60,776 nucleotides of DNA from contig VLTH01000001.1 in the NCBI GenBank assembly GCA_008125075.1, positions 609,959 to 670,734 of the forward strand, written 5' to 3'. The notes under the pieces are model-generated. The model did not search any database and had not been told where the DNA came from. It saw only the letters and a program-made list of their open reading frames with translations. Position numbers and translations under genes: made by a program. Shown in pieces: positions 48,501-55,346 of this stretch. Positions within the stretch are counted from its first letter, which is position 1. Each line of letters starts with the position of its first letter. Source of the DNA: Acetivibrio alkalicellulosi (GTDB lineage: Bacteria > Bacillota > Clostridia > Acetivibrionales > Acetivibrionaceae).

Positions 48501-50629
48501 ATGATGATAATATAGCAGAGGTTTCAGATCAAGGTATTGTAATTGCAAAGTCTATTGGAACTACAATTATACGTGCTATAAATCAATTTGACAGTACTAT
48601 TTATGCAATATGTACTATAAATGTTTCTATTCCGGTAAGTAAGATAGAAATAGAAACAGATGAAATGACAATTAAAGTAGGAGACAGGATGAGATTAGAA
48701 GCTCAAGTACTACCACAGGAATCAACATCAAAAAGTATCATGTGGTACTCTGAAAATGAGAATATTGTAAGGGTTACAGAATCTGGTGAGATAACTGCTG
48801 TTGGAGCTGGAACAACCTATGTAACTGCAAGGAGTACATTTGACTCATCAATAAAAGAGGTTTGCAAAATAGAAGTGCTACCTTTGATAATAGAAAGTAT
48901 AAGTATTATAGATGAGCTTATGGTATATCCATTTGAAGTTCATAAATTAAAACCTGTTATACTTCCAGTAGGTGTTTTAGAGGAAGTTAAGTGGGTGTCA
49001 AGTAATACGAATGTTGCAGTTGTTTCAAATGATGGTATAGTTACTGCAATAAATGTTGGAGAAGCTGTTATATCGGTGACAAGTTTAACTGATCCATCAA
49101 AATCAGCTACTTGTGTTATTAAGGTTAAACCTGTTCTTGTTACAGAGGTAAGGTTTAGGAATAAAAATGAAAGCATAATAGCAGGAACCAGTAAAACTCT
49201 TGGGGTTACAATAAACCCGTTTGATGCAACAGACAAAAAACTTATTTGGACATCAAGTGATAATAATATTGCTACAGTATCAGAAAATGGAACTGTAGAA
49301 GGAAAAGCAGTTGGAAAGGTTACAATAACAGCAGCATGGTCAGGTAATCAAAATATAAAAGATGAGTGTATGGTTGAAATACTACCTATTAATGTAACAG
49401 GTATAACTATTCAAGCATCAAGAAATTCTATTAATGTTGGTGAAACACTTCAACTTAATACAGTTATAAGACCTAACAATGCAACTAATAGAGAGTTAGA
49501 GTGGTCTACAAGTAATTCAGGCACTGCAACTGTCTCAAGAACAGGTTTGGTTACTGCTTTAAAAACAGGAGAGGTTACAATTACAGCTACAAGCAAAGAT
49601 AATGAACTGATAAAGGCTACTTATAGAATTAGTATTAGAGACGGAGTTAATTCAGTTAAGCTAAATAGATCCACTGCAACTATTGGTATAGATGATCAGA
49701 TAGCTTTAACTGTTACTGTAAGTCCACAGAGTGCGCCAGATAAAAGTGTTGAATGGAGTTCTAGTGACACAAGAATATTAACAGTAAATGCAAATGGAGT
49801 AGTTACAGGAGTTAGATTAGGTACAGCAGTAGTTACAGTAAGAAGTAAGTCTAATCCTTCTGTGGCTGATACATGCAGAATAACAGTTGTAGCATCTCAA
49901 TTGCCTGACCAGGGACTAATTGGGCAACCAAATGACCCAATTCCAGGGGCAGGTGGAAGCATGCCACAGACACCAGAGCCAACACCAACACCAACACCGA
50001 CTCCAACTCCAACTACATTAACGCCAACAGAAAAACCAGGTGTATCTACACCTACATCAGAACCTTCAAAACAAAATCAGGATATAGGAAGGTTTACAGA
50101 TATTTCTGGTCATTGGGCAGAGAGATTCTTTAGAGATCTTTTACTAAGACAAATAGTAAGTGGTTATCCAGACAATACTTTGAGGCCAAATGCTGATATA
50201 ACAAGAGCCGAAGCTACAGTTATGATATTACGAGCAGCTGGAATTGAAGGCTTTGCAGACTTAGAGCCCTGGTGTAAAGACAAAGATCAATTACCTCAAT
50301 GGGCAAGAAATTATATAGCTATTGGTATGCAAAAGGATATCATAAAAGGGTATGAAGATGGCACTTTCAGACCTTCTAATAAGCTGACTCGTGCCGAAAT
50401 GGTTGTTTTAATATTAAGAGCTTTTGATATAGAAGAATCAAAAGACAGAAAATTGAGCTTTGCAGATACAGACAAAATTCCAAACTGGTCAAGAGGTTAT
50501 GTAGAAAAAGCTGTAGAACTTGAAATAATAAAAGGATACAGTGATAATACATTTGGTGCTGACAGAAGAATAACCCGTGCAGAAGCGGTAACAATTATTG
50601 CAAAGTGTTTGGAATATAAAAACAAGTAA
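36575..50629 (+). CDS. Giant S-layer-anchored repeat protein with BIG2 and SLH domains
   Basis: The protein has 4,684 residues. Residues 1 to about 28 form a signal peptide (hydrophobic core LLCFLLLFGQ, ending SLALA). From about 74 to 3850 there are about 35 degenerate repeats averaging 108 residues, with the pattern ISGxVSLPxGxAPxGG, VTIPEGxSSxxYxLxVPP, GYYNxxGTV and xINITLIxK. Each reads as a carboxypeptidase-regulatory-like beta sandwich. Seven BIG2 (bacterial Ig-like) domains span about 3856-4440, followed by a Pro/Thr linker (TPTPTPTPTP) and three SLH modules from about 4505. SLH modules bind secondary cell-wall polymers, so this is a very long fibre on the cell surface, perhaps for adhesion or spacing of surface enzymes. 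No catalytic or cohesin domain is visible. It is monocistronic. Confidence 0.93.
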   Translation: MKKVRIYVSVLLCFLLLFGQMTTSLALAEIFPNESIEYLSQTVENGTEDLYFEEIMKDNDEGADSISLHAQEELFISGTVSLPDEHIAPQGGLTVRVNARTGNSTLSQNVVIPEGEKTVDYAITVQSQSLYSVYYSTTNSNYLSTGYYNGEDTIRSSTSKQVNLEDGSKSDINLTLIPMRSISGIVSLPSNIGSLDADLNVTIFAVCGSDNRSVRVTVPANENMAVYSIMVPPNEPGTGYSVRYQTANNQIVGTAYYTNSEMTRNSNIAEKIDVSLNDFSDLNITLMSKKAISGIISLPHLAPEGGVVFTVRAVCGSDRDSLNVTIPEGSLYAPYELKVPPNDPDTGYLISYETSNTRYISPGYYNTSNSVRFNNLATLVSVSQEDKHHINMDIITKKAISGVVSIPTGVAPLGGINVTVRAAYGSDTANYDVHINEGESSAEYILYVPEGLAYKVNYQTLHNAYIQTGYYNQNATVRELEGASDINTVSGDKTEIDLTLIPKTIISGKVSLPFGTAPEDGVSIEVIVAQNNRTIEKTNIIIPEGQNSATYSIYVPTGTGYNVSYKTSDNKYVNQGYYNRNSTVRHLNSATLINVGNEDISNINIFLLEKRTISGILSMPSGVAPSEGISFKITATSGNDSDTTTVTIPAGQSTVAYSLNVPANSGYIIKCELQSIYANYMTVTYYNAGGTVFNVDSAMRIDTTGGNQNNINIMLLEKRTVKGTLSLPHGTAPLEGLTFTYEYKGRITTIYIPPGESSAPFTLYYDPGEYKIFYQCPPDDIYVSRGYYSKAGTVTDERLADVVDVRTGNQVGINLVLILKKTITGKVELSNGVAPQGGYRVTLNASARGVSEKITVTIPEGSKSADYILFVPPANNYKVWYECSEDYNFVSPMYYNSREIVRDESLATEMDLRSENKTGIDLKLIKKRTISGNVILPTGIAPTGGVDATVVIDNGKDSISIPVNIPEGESTASYTAFLPAGQNYRVLYKVPLNSEYATDGYFGVNGTTLNVSSAQYLDLSEENKTEVNITLILKNTISGTVSLLSGTAPSRGLRVTVHAGNSYSTQVTIPEGMSSIPYAIKVPPNAEGSGYKVYYRLSSSNVYEIRGYYSGNGMTVDESSAELVDVSKSNKELMLTLIPRTIEDEEEQVFRNINGRVVLPYGVAPTGGLRVTLLASNGVNSKSVSVTIPQGLSSIPYSISVPEGKGYRVRYQISNEAYITDAFYGLPNTVRNIDFAQLIDLEKEDVNDIDITLIDKKQITGRIDLERGIAPSGGVSVKITASNSSDTESKTFRIPQGYSSINYSLYIPEGDGYKVQYETSVKTFMPSGYYSDKGTTLNNSEGKLLNINDHLSDINLTVITKKTISGKVYLSSGTAPSGGMRVTVSADNKVDKDSSVVTIPEGLNYAEYTLYVPSDEGYIIKYETANSGFISPCYYSSSGTTDIEALATPINVLNDMVDIDMTMISRRAISGMILLPEGFAPGGGIDVRVTVSNSNERVNINLTIPHGENSVPYYINLSSDRGYTVKYETNSEEYVSEGYFSVYGTTRELSQATRLDTIQADQVGKNITLIKKKSIEGTVSLPSGIAPFGGIRLSINATNGKDRGSSTVVISEVSSSVKYKLYVPSGDNYTVSYSILNADGSYLFPGYYGEEETTRYISKTRSIDVTKTNATGINMLLIPNRVVSGVISLPAGTAPTGGLIIDVTASNGVDGVKTSVAMLQGTSSVPYRIYLPEGNDYSIGYTINNENYLSGYYNAGETVLLREDATLFNVGKSDISGLNMTMILKKVISGTVSLPGGAEAPLGGINVTLSAGNFRTNVLIPQGERSAEYSLKVAPNRLGRGYTLQYNIPSNLDYVTTGYYNFDKTVPGVQTATTIDVIDGDKSNINITILDMSIIRGIVKLPFGTAPEGGMEITVSVANTSYNTTVTIPYGASQIPYELRLPPNRFGTGYRIRYSVSPIYGYAQTGFYSDGGTVINTNQATLIDVYDSNQANKDITLIANNYISGTVSLGDKVAPVGGLKLSVIALNQSASSSVNVVIPEGEATVDYVLNIQHGTGYRLYYTTSDYNYVENGYYSSSSETVSDLARATVFNVSGNVEGKNLRLISKRKISGLVSLPNEQLAPEGGISVEVFIENRHFKDSMLVFIPENTNYQSYSFNMPPFDNYRLEYVLNEKEYVNRGFYSKDGTVLIQNQATLIDNTNEDVDNLNITLVKNRIIRGYVLLPSVTNLQGGLDVKVTATNNRYSNDDNINIPEGSNIAPFLISVPPSSEYTLSYQVSRNLDYVHIGYYNENSTVSSRNMASLIDVSKEDWEGLNLNIINYNSISGVVNLPVGNAPTEGVTVKVVAKSSSNTREITVTIPEGENSAPYNMFVTNGSNYKVYYLMSTNPQYADKGFYTPFYTVLDEKSAVNLNTNTESKKDINLTLIPKRTISGIIKLPSGEIAPYEGIDVDVIAIGGDKTTVTIPSGSNYTSFSLNVLQNSHGEGYKLKFELAKNYGYVIYGYYSSSGSVRLEQNAINIDISSGDVNGIELQIMRPRIISGNVYLKEAVKAENGLRVNIIASNTIDSVSTQVIIPKGADSAQYSLSVPPNDIGNEYKVRYENWTNDNYANQGYFSTSGTTRTSALGSYVNVRNDDAQDINIGIIEKVIVSGKIYFLDGEAPKGGITIGVKVENSTDSNTSYVTMPEDSDNVEYKLLIPAGNGYKVSYEFSTKNDYVPWGFYNSDGTVYITENAQLLDLTYGDIDNIDMSIMEKKSISGIVALPQGVAPQGGIKVEIYAEEAGDTWVTIPEGERSVEYSIKVLPDVSENRGYKVRYVISSIHGLVTYGFYNENGTVRNSKLGTFVNASDKDVSGVNITIMELKEVKGRVNLPEGVAPRGGIALNVTVSNEVDGVSQVVVIPQGESFAEYSISIPPNDTGYNYLVKYENWLNPIYTTYGYYGKSGTVTNISFADTIDVNKNNAKDIDMTLLKKKTVSGTIIVPEGYSLPDNGLEMRVYVSNGIETYYQTINIPYGTYSLPYSVYAESGSGYRLYYIISNSDDFMYYGFHTFEGTSTDYDRAKTFSILDENITERDLHLLPAKKVSGTISIPEGFNLSERLRINISASNEFNIGSTTIEIPIGVRTVEYVLRLPVGDGYKLKYSILPVKGLAQTGYYSEEGTVREISSAIEFEVSTEDIFYKNLTLLENMAISGLIMLPYGNAPEGGLKVTVTATNSYENSHITVEIPEGKSSVPYVLSVSPNPENSPYIIRYNIVSMDYSDIGYYSINGTRTLSSMASPIDVSRENAQDIDVTLIEKRVIGGKVSLPKPAGKDGLDVTVKAIGRNIEDHVVTIHISEGELEAPYALKVSPNAEDVHYKISYEISDGEGYVKKGYYNCGLTVPDINLATPINVSNSDYNNADLELIKSETISGRVSLPNDEKAPIGGISVTVFAQKADYTGYRVSKSISIPQNQSYADYVLNVPISNSKVLEVELKAVTDNGTVDTIDDYTIDTRVFIPMKEEMNSDYHVGYSYFVNDRYFENGFYSENGTVASTNLAQFVNVASNEAGDVNLTLLPKVRTIKGTVVLPTGNTAPSGGVSVKLEAINELLDYNIQRTVTIPQGASSVNFDIFVPALDGYSIMYSVDSKFKFVTTGYYSVTGTKGKLSSSTPINAFESDVNDIGINILQGKEVSGTVSLPSGYRLQRDDFWFWVNVSNENYKSSQYVDMRRNSNSASYSVYVPEGSDYIVSYSLIPLFGEYVEKGYVSYSITTPNKNNAVKFNVADNIRGVNITLLPAGRSIGGTVSLPDGTGVVPYNLSVPAANNYTMEYTLKTEKESLISKGYYSKNGTSTRLTDSTFLNVTNTNAFDVSISLIDKESIEVDGMIINKTSVMLNSGQSVGLGVRFIPYNATNRSVKWYSSNTNIAVVSSDGVVTAKTPGTAIIRAVSNNSHIVMCVVSVRNSDIQEVFMDKSSISLNAGEIERLNVITQIYGDFIWMSDDDNIAEVSDQGIVIAKSIGTTIIRAINQFDSTIYAICTINVSIPVSKIEIETDEMTIKVGDRMRLEAQVLPQESTSKSIMWYSENENIVRVTESGEITAVGAGTTYVTARSTFDSSIKEVCKIEVLPLIIESISIIDELMVYPFEVHKLKPVILPVGVLEEVKWVSSNTNVAVVSNDGIVTAINVGEAVISVTSLTDPSKSATCVIKVKPVLVTEVRFRNKNESIIAGTSKTLGVTINPFDATDKKLIWTSSDNNIATVSENGTVEGKAVGKVTITAAWSGNQNIKDECMVEILPINVTGITIQASRNSINVGETLQLNTVIRPNNATNRELEWSTSNSGTATVSRTGLVTALKTGEVTITATSKDNELIKATYRISIRDGVNSVKLNRSTATIGIDDQIALTVTVSPQSAPDKSVEWSSSDTRILTVNANGVVTGVRLGTAVVTVRSKSNPSVADTCRITVVASQLPDQGLIGQPNDPIPGAGGSMPQTPEPTPTPTPTPTPTTLTPTEKPGVSTPTSEPSKQNQDIGRFTDISGHWAERFFRDLLLRQIVSGYPDNTLRPNADITRAEATVMILRAAGIEGFADLEPWCKDKDQLPQWARNYIAIGMQKDIIKGYEDGTFRPSNKLTRAEMVVLILRAFDIEESKDRKLSFADTDKIPNWSRGYVEKAVELEIIKGYSDNTFGADRRITRAEAVTIIAKCLEYKNK
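36795..48140 (+). repeat. About 35 coding repeats of roughly 324 bp
   Basis: I count 35 occurrences of the ISG-type unit start (for example KRTISGNVILPTGIAPTGGV, KKVISGTVSLPGGAEAPLGG). Units diverge strongly in DNA sequence and are not near-identical tandem copies, so the array is old and unlikely to vary by slippage. Unit 32 (about 46800) carries an extra acidic loop of about 40 residues. Unit 35 (47.89-48.14 kb) lacks its central strands. Confidence 0.85.
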
Positions 50630-50645
50630 GTTTGAGATATAAACT

Positions 50646-50685
50646 AATGGCTTTGGTAGGATAAAACCTACTAAAGCCATTTTTA
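50646..50685 (+). terminator. Strong intrinsic terminator of the giant gene
   Basis: AATGGCTTTGGTAGG (50646-50660) and CCTACTAAAGCCATT form a 15-bp stem with one mismatch and a 6-base loop, followed by TTTTAT. It lies 16 bp after the stop codon. Confidence 0.88.
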
Positions 50686-51528
50686 TATATAAAAAATTCC
50701 AGGTCGACAAATTAAATTGACCGCTTGAAAAAGAGGCATTAAATATTTTCAAGATAATAAACTATTTTGTAGAAACTCCAATCCCATTTGTGGTTCATCT
50801 TTAACTTGAAAAAACAAACTACATGGAATAGTATTGTTATTATAATAGAAATTGAAAAAATCCCAGATGTAAAATATGCAAATGACAAATTCTTGAAATA
50901 ATTAGTTCGAAGCAAAGAGTCTTGAAAACATAGGAAAATATTGAGGTCTAACTATAAATCAAAATATTATATACCTACTGTTTGGTTTCCATAAATGTAA
51001 TTTATAAGATGCAAAAAATATTTATCTAAAAGTGTAAAAATGTAATAAAATACTTAATATTTACATAATCCCAATCATCAACATATTTTTTAATAAACGA
51101 CATATCTGATCTTGCTTTAACTTTATAATGATTGATAATCAAAGATTAGGTATTCGGCAAAAGAAGCAGATGCAATGATATAGCCTGTTGAAAAGGTTAT
51201 AGTGAAAATAGGGGGAATAGTAATTGAGTAAAAGAGAAGAATCGAGAATTAAGTAATATGCTTTTTTAATGTAAAATAATAGACTTAAGTGGTAAATTAT
51301 GATAAAATATGTCTAGTGATATTAATCATAAGATAACTAAGTTAAATTATAATGGGTATGTACGAAATAGGTTAATATAAACAATGTCCAGTTAAGGGAT
51401 GGGCGAACACACGTTCGGAGATAAAGAAGATCTTCGAAATGTGGGGGAAACGGCACATCCATGTGCCGATTAGAAAGAATGGCTTTGAAGAGTATTTTAT
51501 TGGTTACACTTTGATGGAGGAATTTTTG
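50686..51528. other. Long intergenic region with three tandem palindromes near its end
   Basis: About 840 bp without a credible gene. Most is AT-rich and featureless. Near the right end are three adjacent palindromes in GC-richer sequence: CGAAC/GTTCG (51404-51417), GAAGATCTTC (51426-51435) and the perfect CGGCACAT-cc-ATGTGCCG (51451-51468). They could form a structured leader of the next gene, but I recognise no riboswitch class. Confidence 0.45.
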
Positions 51529-52113
51529 ATGAATTACATTAATAGGGTTTTTACAGTTGCACTATTGATTGCTCTGGCGGTTTGTGGGAGTGGCACATTT
51601 TTGCCTTTTCACAGTGGATTTCATTTTATGAATAGGAACTTATACAATTATTTGTTTCTGATTATTTTAGTGAATTTTTTATTTGTTTTTTTAAAAAAGC
51701 ACATAATGTTGTACAAGGTTGCATCAATATGTCTGTCAGTACTTATAGTATTATTAGATGGTAGAATGAGTTATATTTTTAGGTTTAATATTATTCCATT
51801 TATTAGTGGGATATTTACAATTGCTTTTATTGTCTTCTTGATAGTAAAAGCAAATTGGAATACTGTATTTATAGTCAACTGCATATTTATTTTCATATTT
51901 CTTAATTGGCTCGGATTATCCTATGTAAATCCTCTTTCTTCATATAGACTTTCTCTAAGTGGAACGATTATAAAAAATATAAAAGGATTGTTTGAACTAA
52001 GAGGAATAGGTTATTTTATTTCGAATATAGGAGTTATTAGTGCTATTGTATTCCAGTTTTTATGCATTATATTGGATAAAAGAAATATAAAAAGAGTGAA
52101 GCAAATTATTTAA
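51529..52113 (+). CDS. Multi-pass membrane protein, function unknown
   Basis: The 194-residue protein begins MNYINRVFTVALLIALAVCG and has about six hydrophobic segments with short charged loops and a basic tail (NIKRVKQII). I do not recognise a family. The frame is open from ATG 51439, but that stretch overlaps a palindromic, GC-richer segment; GGAGG lies eight bases before ATG 51529, the preferred start. The gene is flanked by non-coding structured sequence on both sides, and no partner gene suggests a role. Confidence 0.7.
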   Translation: MNYINRVFTVALLIALAVCGSGTFLPFHSGFHFMNRNLYNYLFLIILVNFLFVFLKKHIMLYKVASICLSVLIVLLDGRMSYIFRFNIIPFISGIFTIAFIVFLIVKANWNTVFIVNCIFIFIFLNWLGLSYVNPLSSYRLSLSGTIIKNIKGLFELRGIGYFISNIGVISAIVFQFLCIILDKRNIKRVKQII

Positions 52114-52183
52114 GATGCAAGTTTTAAGGTCACAGCATCCGTGCTGCTCTTGCGCGGCGGGTCCCCACACATCGAAGATCAAT

Positions 52184-52305
52184 GCGTCTAAGTAAAGGGC
52201 CAAAGCAGGAAGAAAAGGCTGACGGGGGTCATCCCAGAGGTCATCCTGCCCAAAGCATAAAGACTAAGATAAGAGCTATCTAAGTCTTTATGCATTCTTA
52301 GACGC
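52184..52305. repeat. Three-way-junction structured element, copy 1
   Basis: GCGTCTAAG (52184-52192) pairs perfectly with CTTAGACGC (52297-52305). Inside, GCAGGA pairs with TCCTGC (stem 2), and GCATAAAGACT pairs perfectly with AGTCTTTATGC (stem 3). A second copy at 58897-59016 keeps stems 2 and 3 with sequence changes, one of them a compensatory A-T to C-G exchange. GTAAAGGG between stems 1 and 2 is conserved. It is likely an RNA-level structure or a mobile structured repeat. Confidence 0.65.
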
Positions 52306-52334
52306 TCGACGATATATAAAATCGCACGCAAGCT

Positions 52335-52357
52335 GACGCGTCCTGCGTCGGGTTTTT
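52335..52357 (+). terminator. Terminator-like hairpin after structured element 1
   Basis: GACGC-gtcct-GCGTC followed by GGGTTTTTA. It may end a transcript containing the structured element. Confidence 0.5.
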
Positions 52358-52413
52358 AGGAAAGGATTTGTAAGTTGTTATTAAGTAGAATTTCTTAAAG
52401 GGAGGCGTATTGC

Positions 52414-52974
52414 TTGAGTAAAATTACACACGTCAGCAAACGAAATGTTTTAATTATTTGTTTAGTTATATTTGCTATTTTGATACCTACTACTTATTTG
52501 GGTATACAAAATAGTAAATCAAATGAAATTGATACTTTACAGGATGAGAATTTAGATGACTTTAATTTTCAATTAAATTTTAATACATATGGAAAGGATC
52601 AGATTAATACATACAAGGGAACATTTACTAAGGATTTGGTTATGGATGGAACTAAGACTATCGAATTCAAAATACCTGACAATGTTAAAAATGACATATA
52701 TAATTTAATGATGGATATTGATATTATGTCATTTCCTGACACATTAAAAGTAGAAGGAATGGCTGTTACACCTTCGTGTGATTATAAATTGACTGTTACT
52801 ATAAGAGGGAAAACAAAAGTAATTGTATGGAATGAAGGTTTCTATACTGATATGACTACTAATCTTCCTAAAGCTAATGTAAATTTTTTAAAGCTAGTAA
52901 AACATATAAGTGATTACATTTATAGTACAGATGAATACAAGAATATGCCTAAAGCTAACGGAGGATATGATTAA
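52414..52974 (+). CDS. Membrane-anchored extracytoplasmic protein, function unknown
   Basis: The 186-residue protein has a short basic N-terminus and one hydrophobic segment (RNVLIICLVIFAILIPTTYL), then a soluble beta-rich domain with DLVMDGTKTIEFKIPDNVKN, TPSCDYKLTVTIRG and a C-terminal KHISDYIYSTDEYKN. The pattern resembles small clostridial secreted proteins with a conserved ASCD-like segment, but I cannot assign a family. Translation starts at TTG 52414, after AAAGGGAGG. It lies between the first structured element and the group II intron. Confidence 0.7.
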   Translation: MSKITHVSKRNVLIICLVIFAILIPTTYLGIQNSKSNEIDTLQDENLDDFNFQLNFNTYGKDQINTYKGTFTKDLVMDGTKTIEFKIPDNVKNDIYNLMMDIDIMSFPDTLKVEGMAVTPSCDYKLTVTIRGKTKVIVWNEGFYTDMTTNLPKANVNFLKLVKHISDYIYSTDEYKNMPKANGGYD

Positions 52975-53033
52975 AAGTATGTTTTCAAGGGGTCCACAGG
53001 AAAAGGTGAGCTAGTTTGTAGAAAGAGATGAGG

Positions 53034-53052
53034 GACCTACGTCCTGTAGGTC
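53034..53052. terminator. Hairpin upstream of the intron
   Basis: GACCTAC-gtcct-GTAGGTC, 16 bases before the proposed intron 5' end. Some bacterial group II introns prefer to insert just after terminator-type stems, so this may be the insertion context. Confidence 0.45.
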
Positions 53053-53768
53053 TCTGAACGAAGAATGCGTGCGACTTTACATATCAATGCATGGCAGTAA
53101 AGGTGTGGTGTAGTAGTTCATGAAGTAAAGCCTCTGGAGAAGGAGCATGAAGCCTGCCACACCATATTCCAGCGCCTGGCAGACAAACTGCCACTAACGG
53201 GTCTTTCTAAGGGGGGCGGCTCTGGAACATCAGCCATCCCAGACGTTAGTACGCCAAGCAAAGCTTGGTACTTTTGACAGGGTGAAAGTCCTTGTTGGAC
53301 AAGGTTTAGCCAACCTTCCATATCGAGTGTTGCGCCGAAACTGGTAACAGCTAGGTGAAGTGTACACAGAGAACTATATAGGCCAAAAGGATGACCGTAC
53401 CATCCTGGAGCATATTCAGCCCCGTAAAGGCTAAGAAGCAGACGACGACATGTTTAACGTCATGGAAGTCAAAACAAAGGAATCGATAAAGGCGAGATTC
53501 TGGAGGGTCTGTCGGGGTCAGAGAACTTGGCATGTATAGAGAAAAGTATCAGGAACTTGGGAGACCCTGTTGTCTCCTGCTAGACAGGTAAGCCTACCCA
53601 ATCGATAAAGAGGATGGCTGAAGGATGACAGGGAGTCGGATTAACTCATAGTACTCTGAGAACGGGAGAGCCGTTTACAAGGGGAAGGGGTTAACAAATA
53701 TACGTAGCCGGCAAAGGAAACATTGTCCGGACTGGAGGATCGGAGGAAACAATGCAAACCCAGGATGC

Positions 53769-54863
53769 ATGGGCGAGCAGTGTAGCGTAGCGAAACGACC
53801 AGCCTCACTGCTGGGAATAGCAAACAAAGCAAAACAAGATAAGAAGTACAAATTTGGGAACTTGTATGAACTCATAAATAAGAGAACACTTTATGAAGCT
53901 TGGAGAAGAATCAACAAGGGATCAGTAGCAGGAGTTGACAAGGAGACTGTAAAAGAGTTTAAAGCTAACTTGGAATCAAACTTAGATGAAATGGTAAATG
54001 AGTTAAAGAATAAAAAGTACAAAGCAAAACTTGTCAAAAGAGTGTACATACCTAAAGGAGAAAAAGGTAGAAGACCTTTAGGACTGCCAGTATTAAGGGA
54101 CAAGATAATACAAAGGGCAGCAGCAAGCATACTAGAGGCGATTTATGAGCAAGATTTTATTGAAAACAGCTATGGTTATAGACCTAGTAAGAATGCACAT
54201 ATGGCTATAAATGCAATTAAGGAAGAAGTAAGTGGGAAATATAACTATGTAGTAGAAGCAGACATTAAAGGGTTTTTCAACAACATAGACCATGATTGGA
54301 TGATAAGGATGCTAGAAGAAAGAGTAAAGGATAAGGCATTTATTGGACTTATAAGAAGATGGTTAAAAGCGGGAATCTTAGAGCCAGATGGCAAAGTAGC
54401 TAATCCAGAGAAAGGATGCCCTCAAGGGTCAGTAATTAGTCCGATACTAGCAAATATTTATCTCCATTATGTTATAGATTTATGGTATATGAAGAAAGTG
54501 AAACCTGATGCAGGAAAAGAAGCCTACTACTGTAGGTCAGCTGATGATTTTATTTTTGGATTCAGGTACAAAGAAGATGCAGAAAAGCTACTAAGTGCAC
54601 TTGGGACGAGATTAGGAAAGTTTGGTCTTGAGCTAGCAGAAGAGAAAACAGGAATGGTGTTCTTTTCTAGATTTAAAAAGCACTTAGGAAACAAATTTAG
54701 CTTTTTAGGGTTTGACTTTAGGTGGAAAGAATCAAGAAATAAGAAGGACTACATAGTTATGGAGACAAACCCCAAGAGAATGACAAAATCATTAAAGGCA
54801 TTTTCAACATGGTGTAAAGAAAACAGGAATAATCGTATAAGGAAAATAGTAGATATGGTAAAC
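53769..54863 (+). pseudogene. ltrA: Group II intron reverse transcriptase/maturase, 5' part (split gene)
   Basis: The 365 residues before the insertion include the RT fingers and palm: YKFGNLYELINKRTLYEAWR, VYIPKGEKGRRPLGLPVLRD, EADIKGFFNNIDHDWM and PQGSVISPILANIYLH. The catalytic motif reads RSADDF, where almost all such enzymes have YADD. The frame breaks at codon 365 (Asn), where the IS21-family element begins, and resumes at 57779; the joined protein would be 443 residues. The upstream ATG used by the second copy (equivalent to 53752) is followed by a 44-base insertion and an early stop, so ATG 53769 is the only start here. Confidence 0.85.
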
Positions 54864-54995
54864 TTGTAAATGATAATATGAAAATGCACAAAAATTATAA
54901 AGTAAAAGTGCACAATTTTGTGCACTTTTTGCTGGTAATTAAAGAGTTTAAACGTTGTAATATTAAAACAATTAATGGAAAGGGTGTGCATTTTA

Positions 54996-55307
54996 GTGAA
55001 TTTTGAATGTGTCAATCAAACAGAAACTGAGCTGGAAAAATGGGAGGGTGTTATTAAAAGGTGTGAACAACATGAAGGTCACTTTGAAATTATGATTGAA
55101 AGTCGGTCAAGCATAATGGTGCTATTTGGAAGGACTTCAAGAGGTGGGTTTGCTTGCATTCCTGATTTTGGTGCTGGATGCCACTTAGTCGACTTAAAAA
55201 ACAAATTTTGGAATACAGAAAAATTAGTTGAGGTATTAGGAAAAGCTGATGGAATAACTGTTGCAACTGCTTTGTACGCTTTAGCTGATTTTATCAAAGA
55301 TTACTAG
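54996..55307 (+). CDS. Passenger gene of the IS21-family element, function unknown
   Basis: The 103-residue product has a distinctive conserved-looking core: GHFEIMIESRSSIMVLFGRT, GFACIPDFGAGCHLVDLKNK and DGITVATALYALADFI. I recognise no domain with certainty; similar small proteins seem to accompany mobile elements in Firmicutes. It lies ahead of istA, in the same direction and 39 bp upstream, so it is probably cotranscribed. The frame is open from ATG 54975, but GTG 54996 has the better spaced AAAGGGTG site. It could be an accessory transposition factor or cargo. Confidence 0.6.
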   Translation: MNFECVNQTETELEKWEGVIKRCEQHEGHFEIMIESRSSIMVLFGRTSRGGFACIPDFGAGCHLVDLKNKFWNTEKLVEVLGKADGITVATALYALADFIKDY

Positions 55308-55346
55308 TATAATTGTACCTATTCTTAGATAAGAAAGGGGTACAAA

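Noticed and set aside
49980-50020. CCAACA/CCAACT microrepeat
   Set aside because: It encodes the Pro/Thr linker between BIG2 and SLH domains, a normal low-complexity linker.
53118-53875. Minus-strand frames of 60-67 codons in the first intron
   Set aside because: They are antisense to the structured RNA part of the intron and have no start signals.
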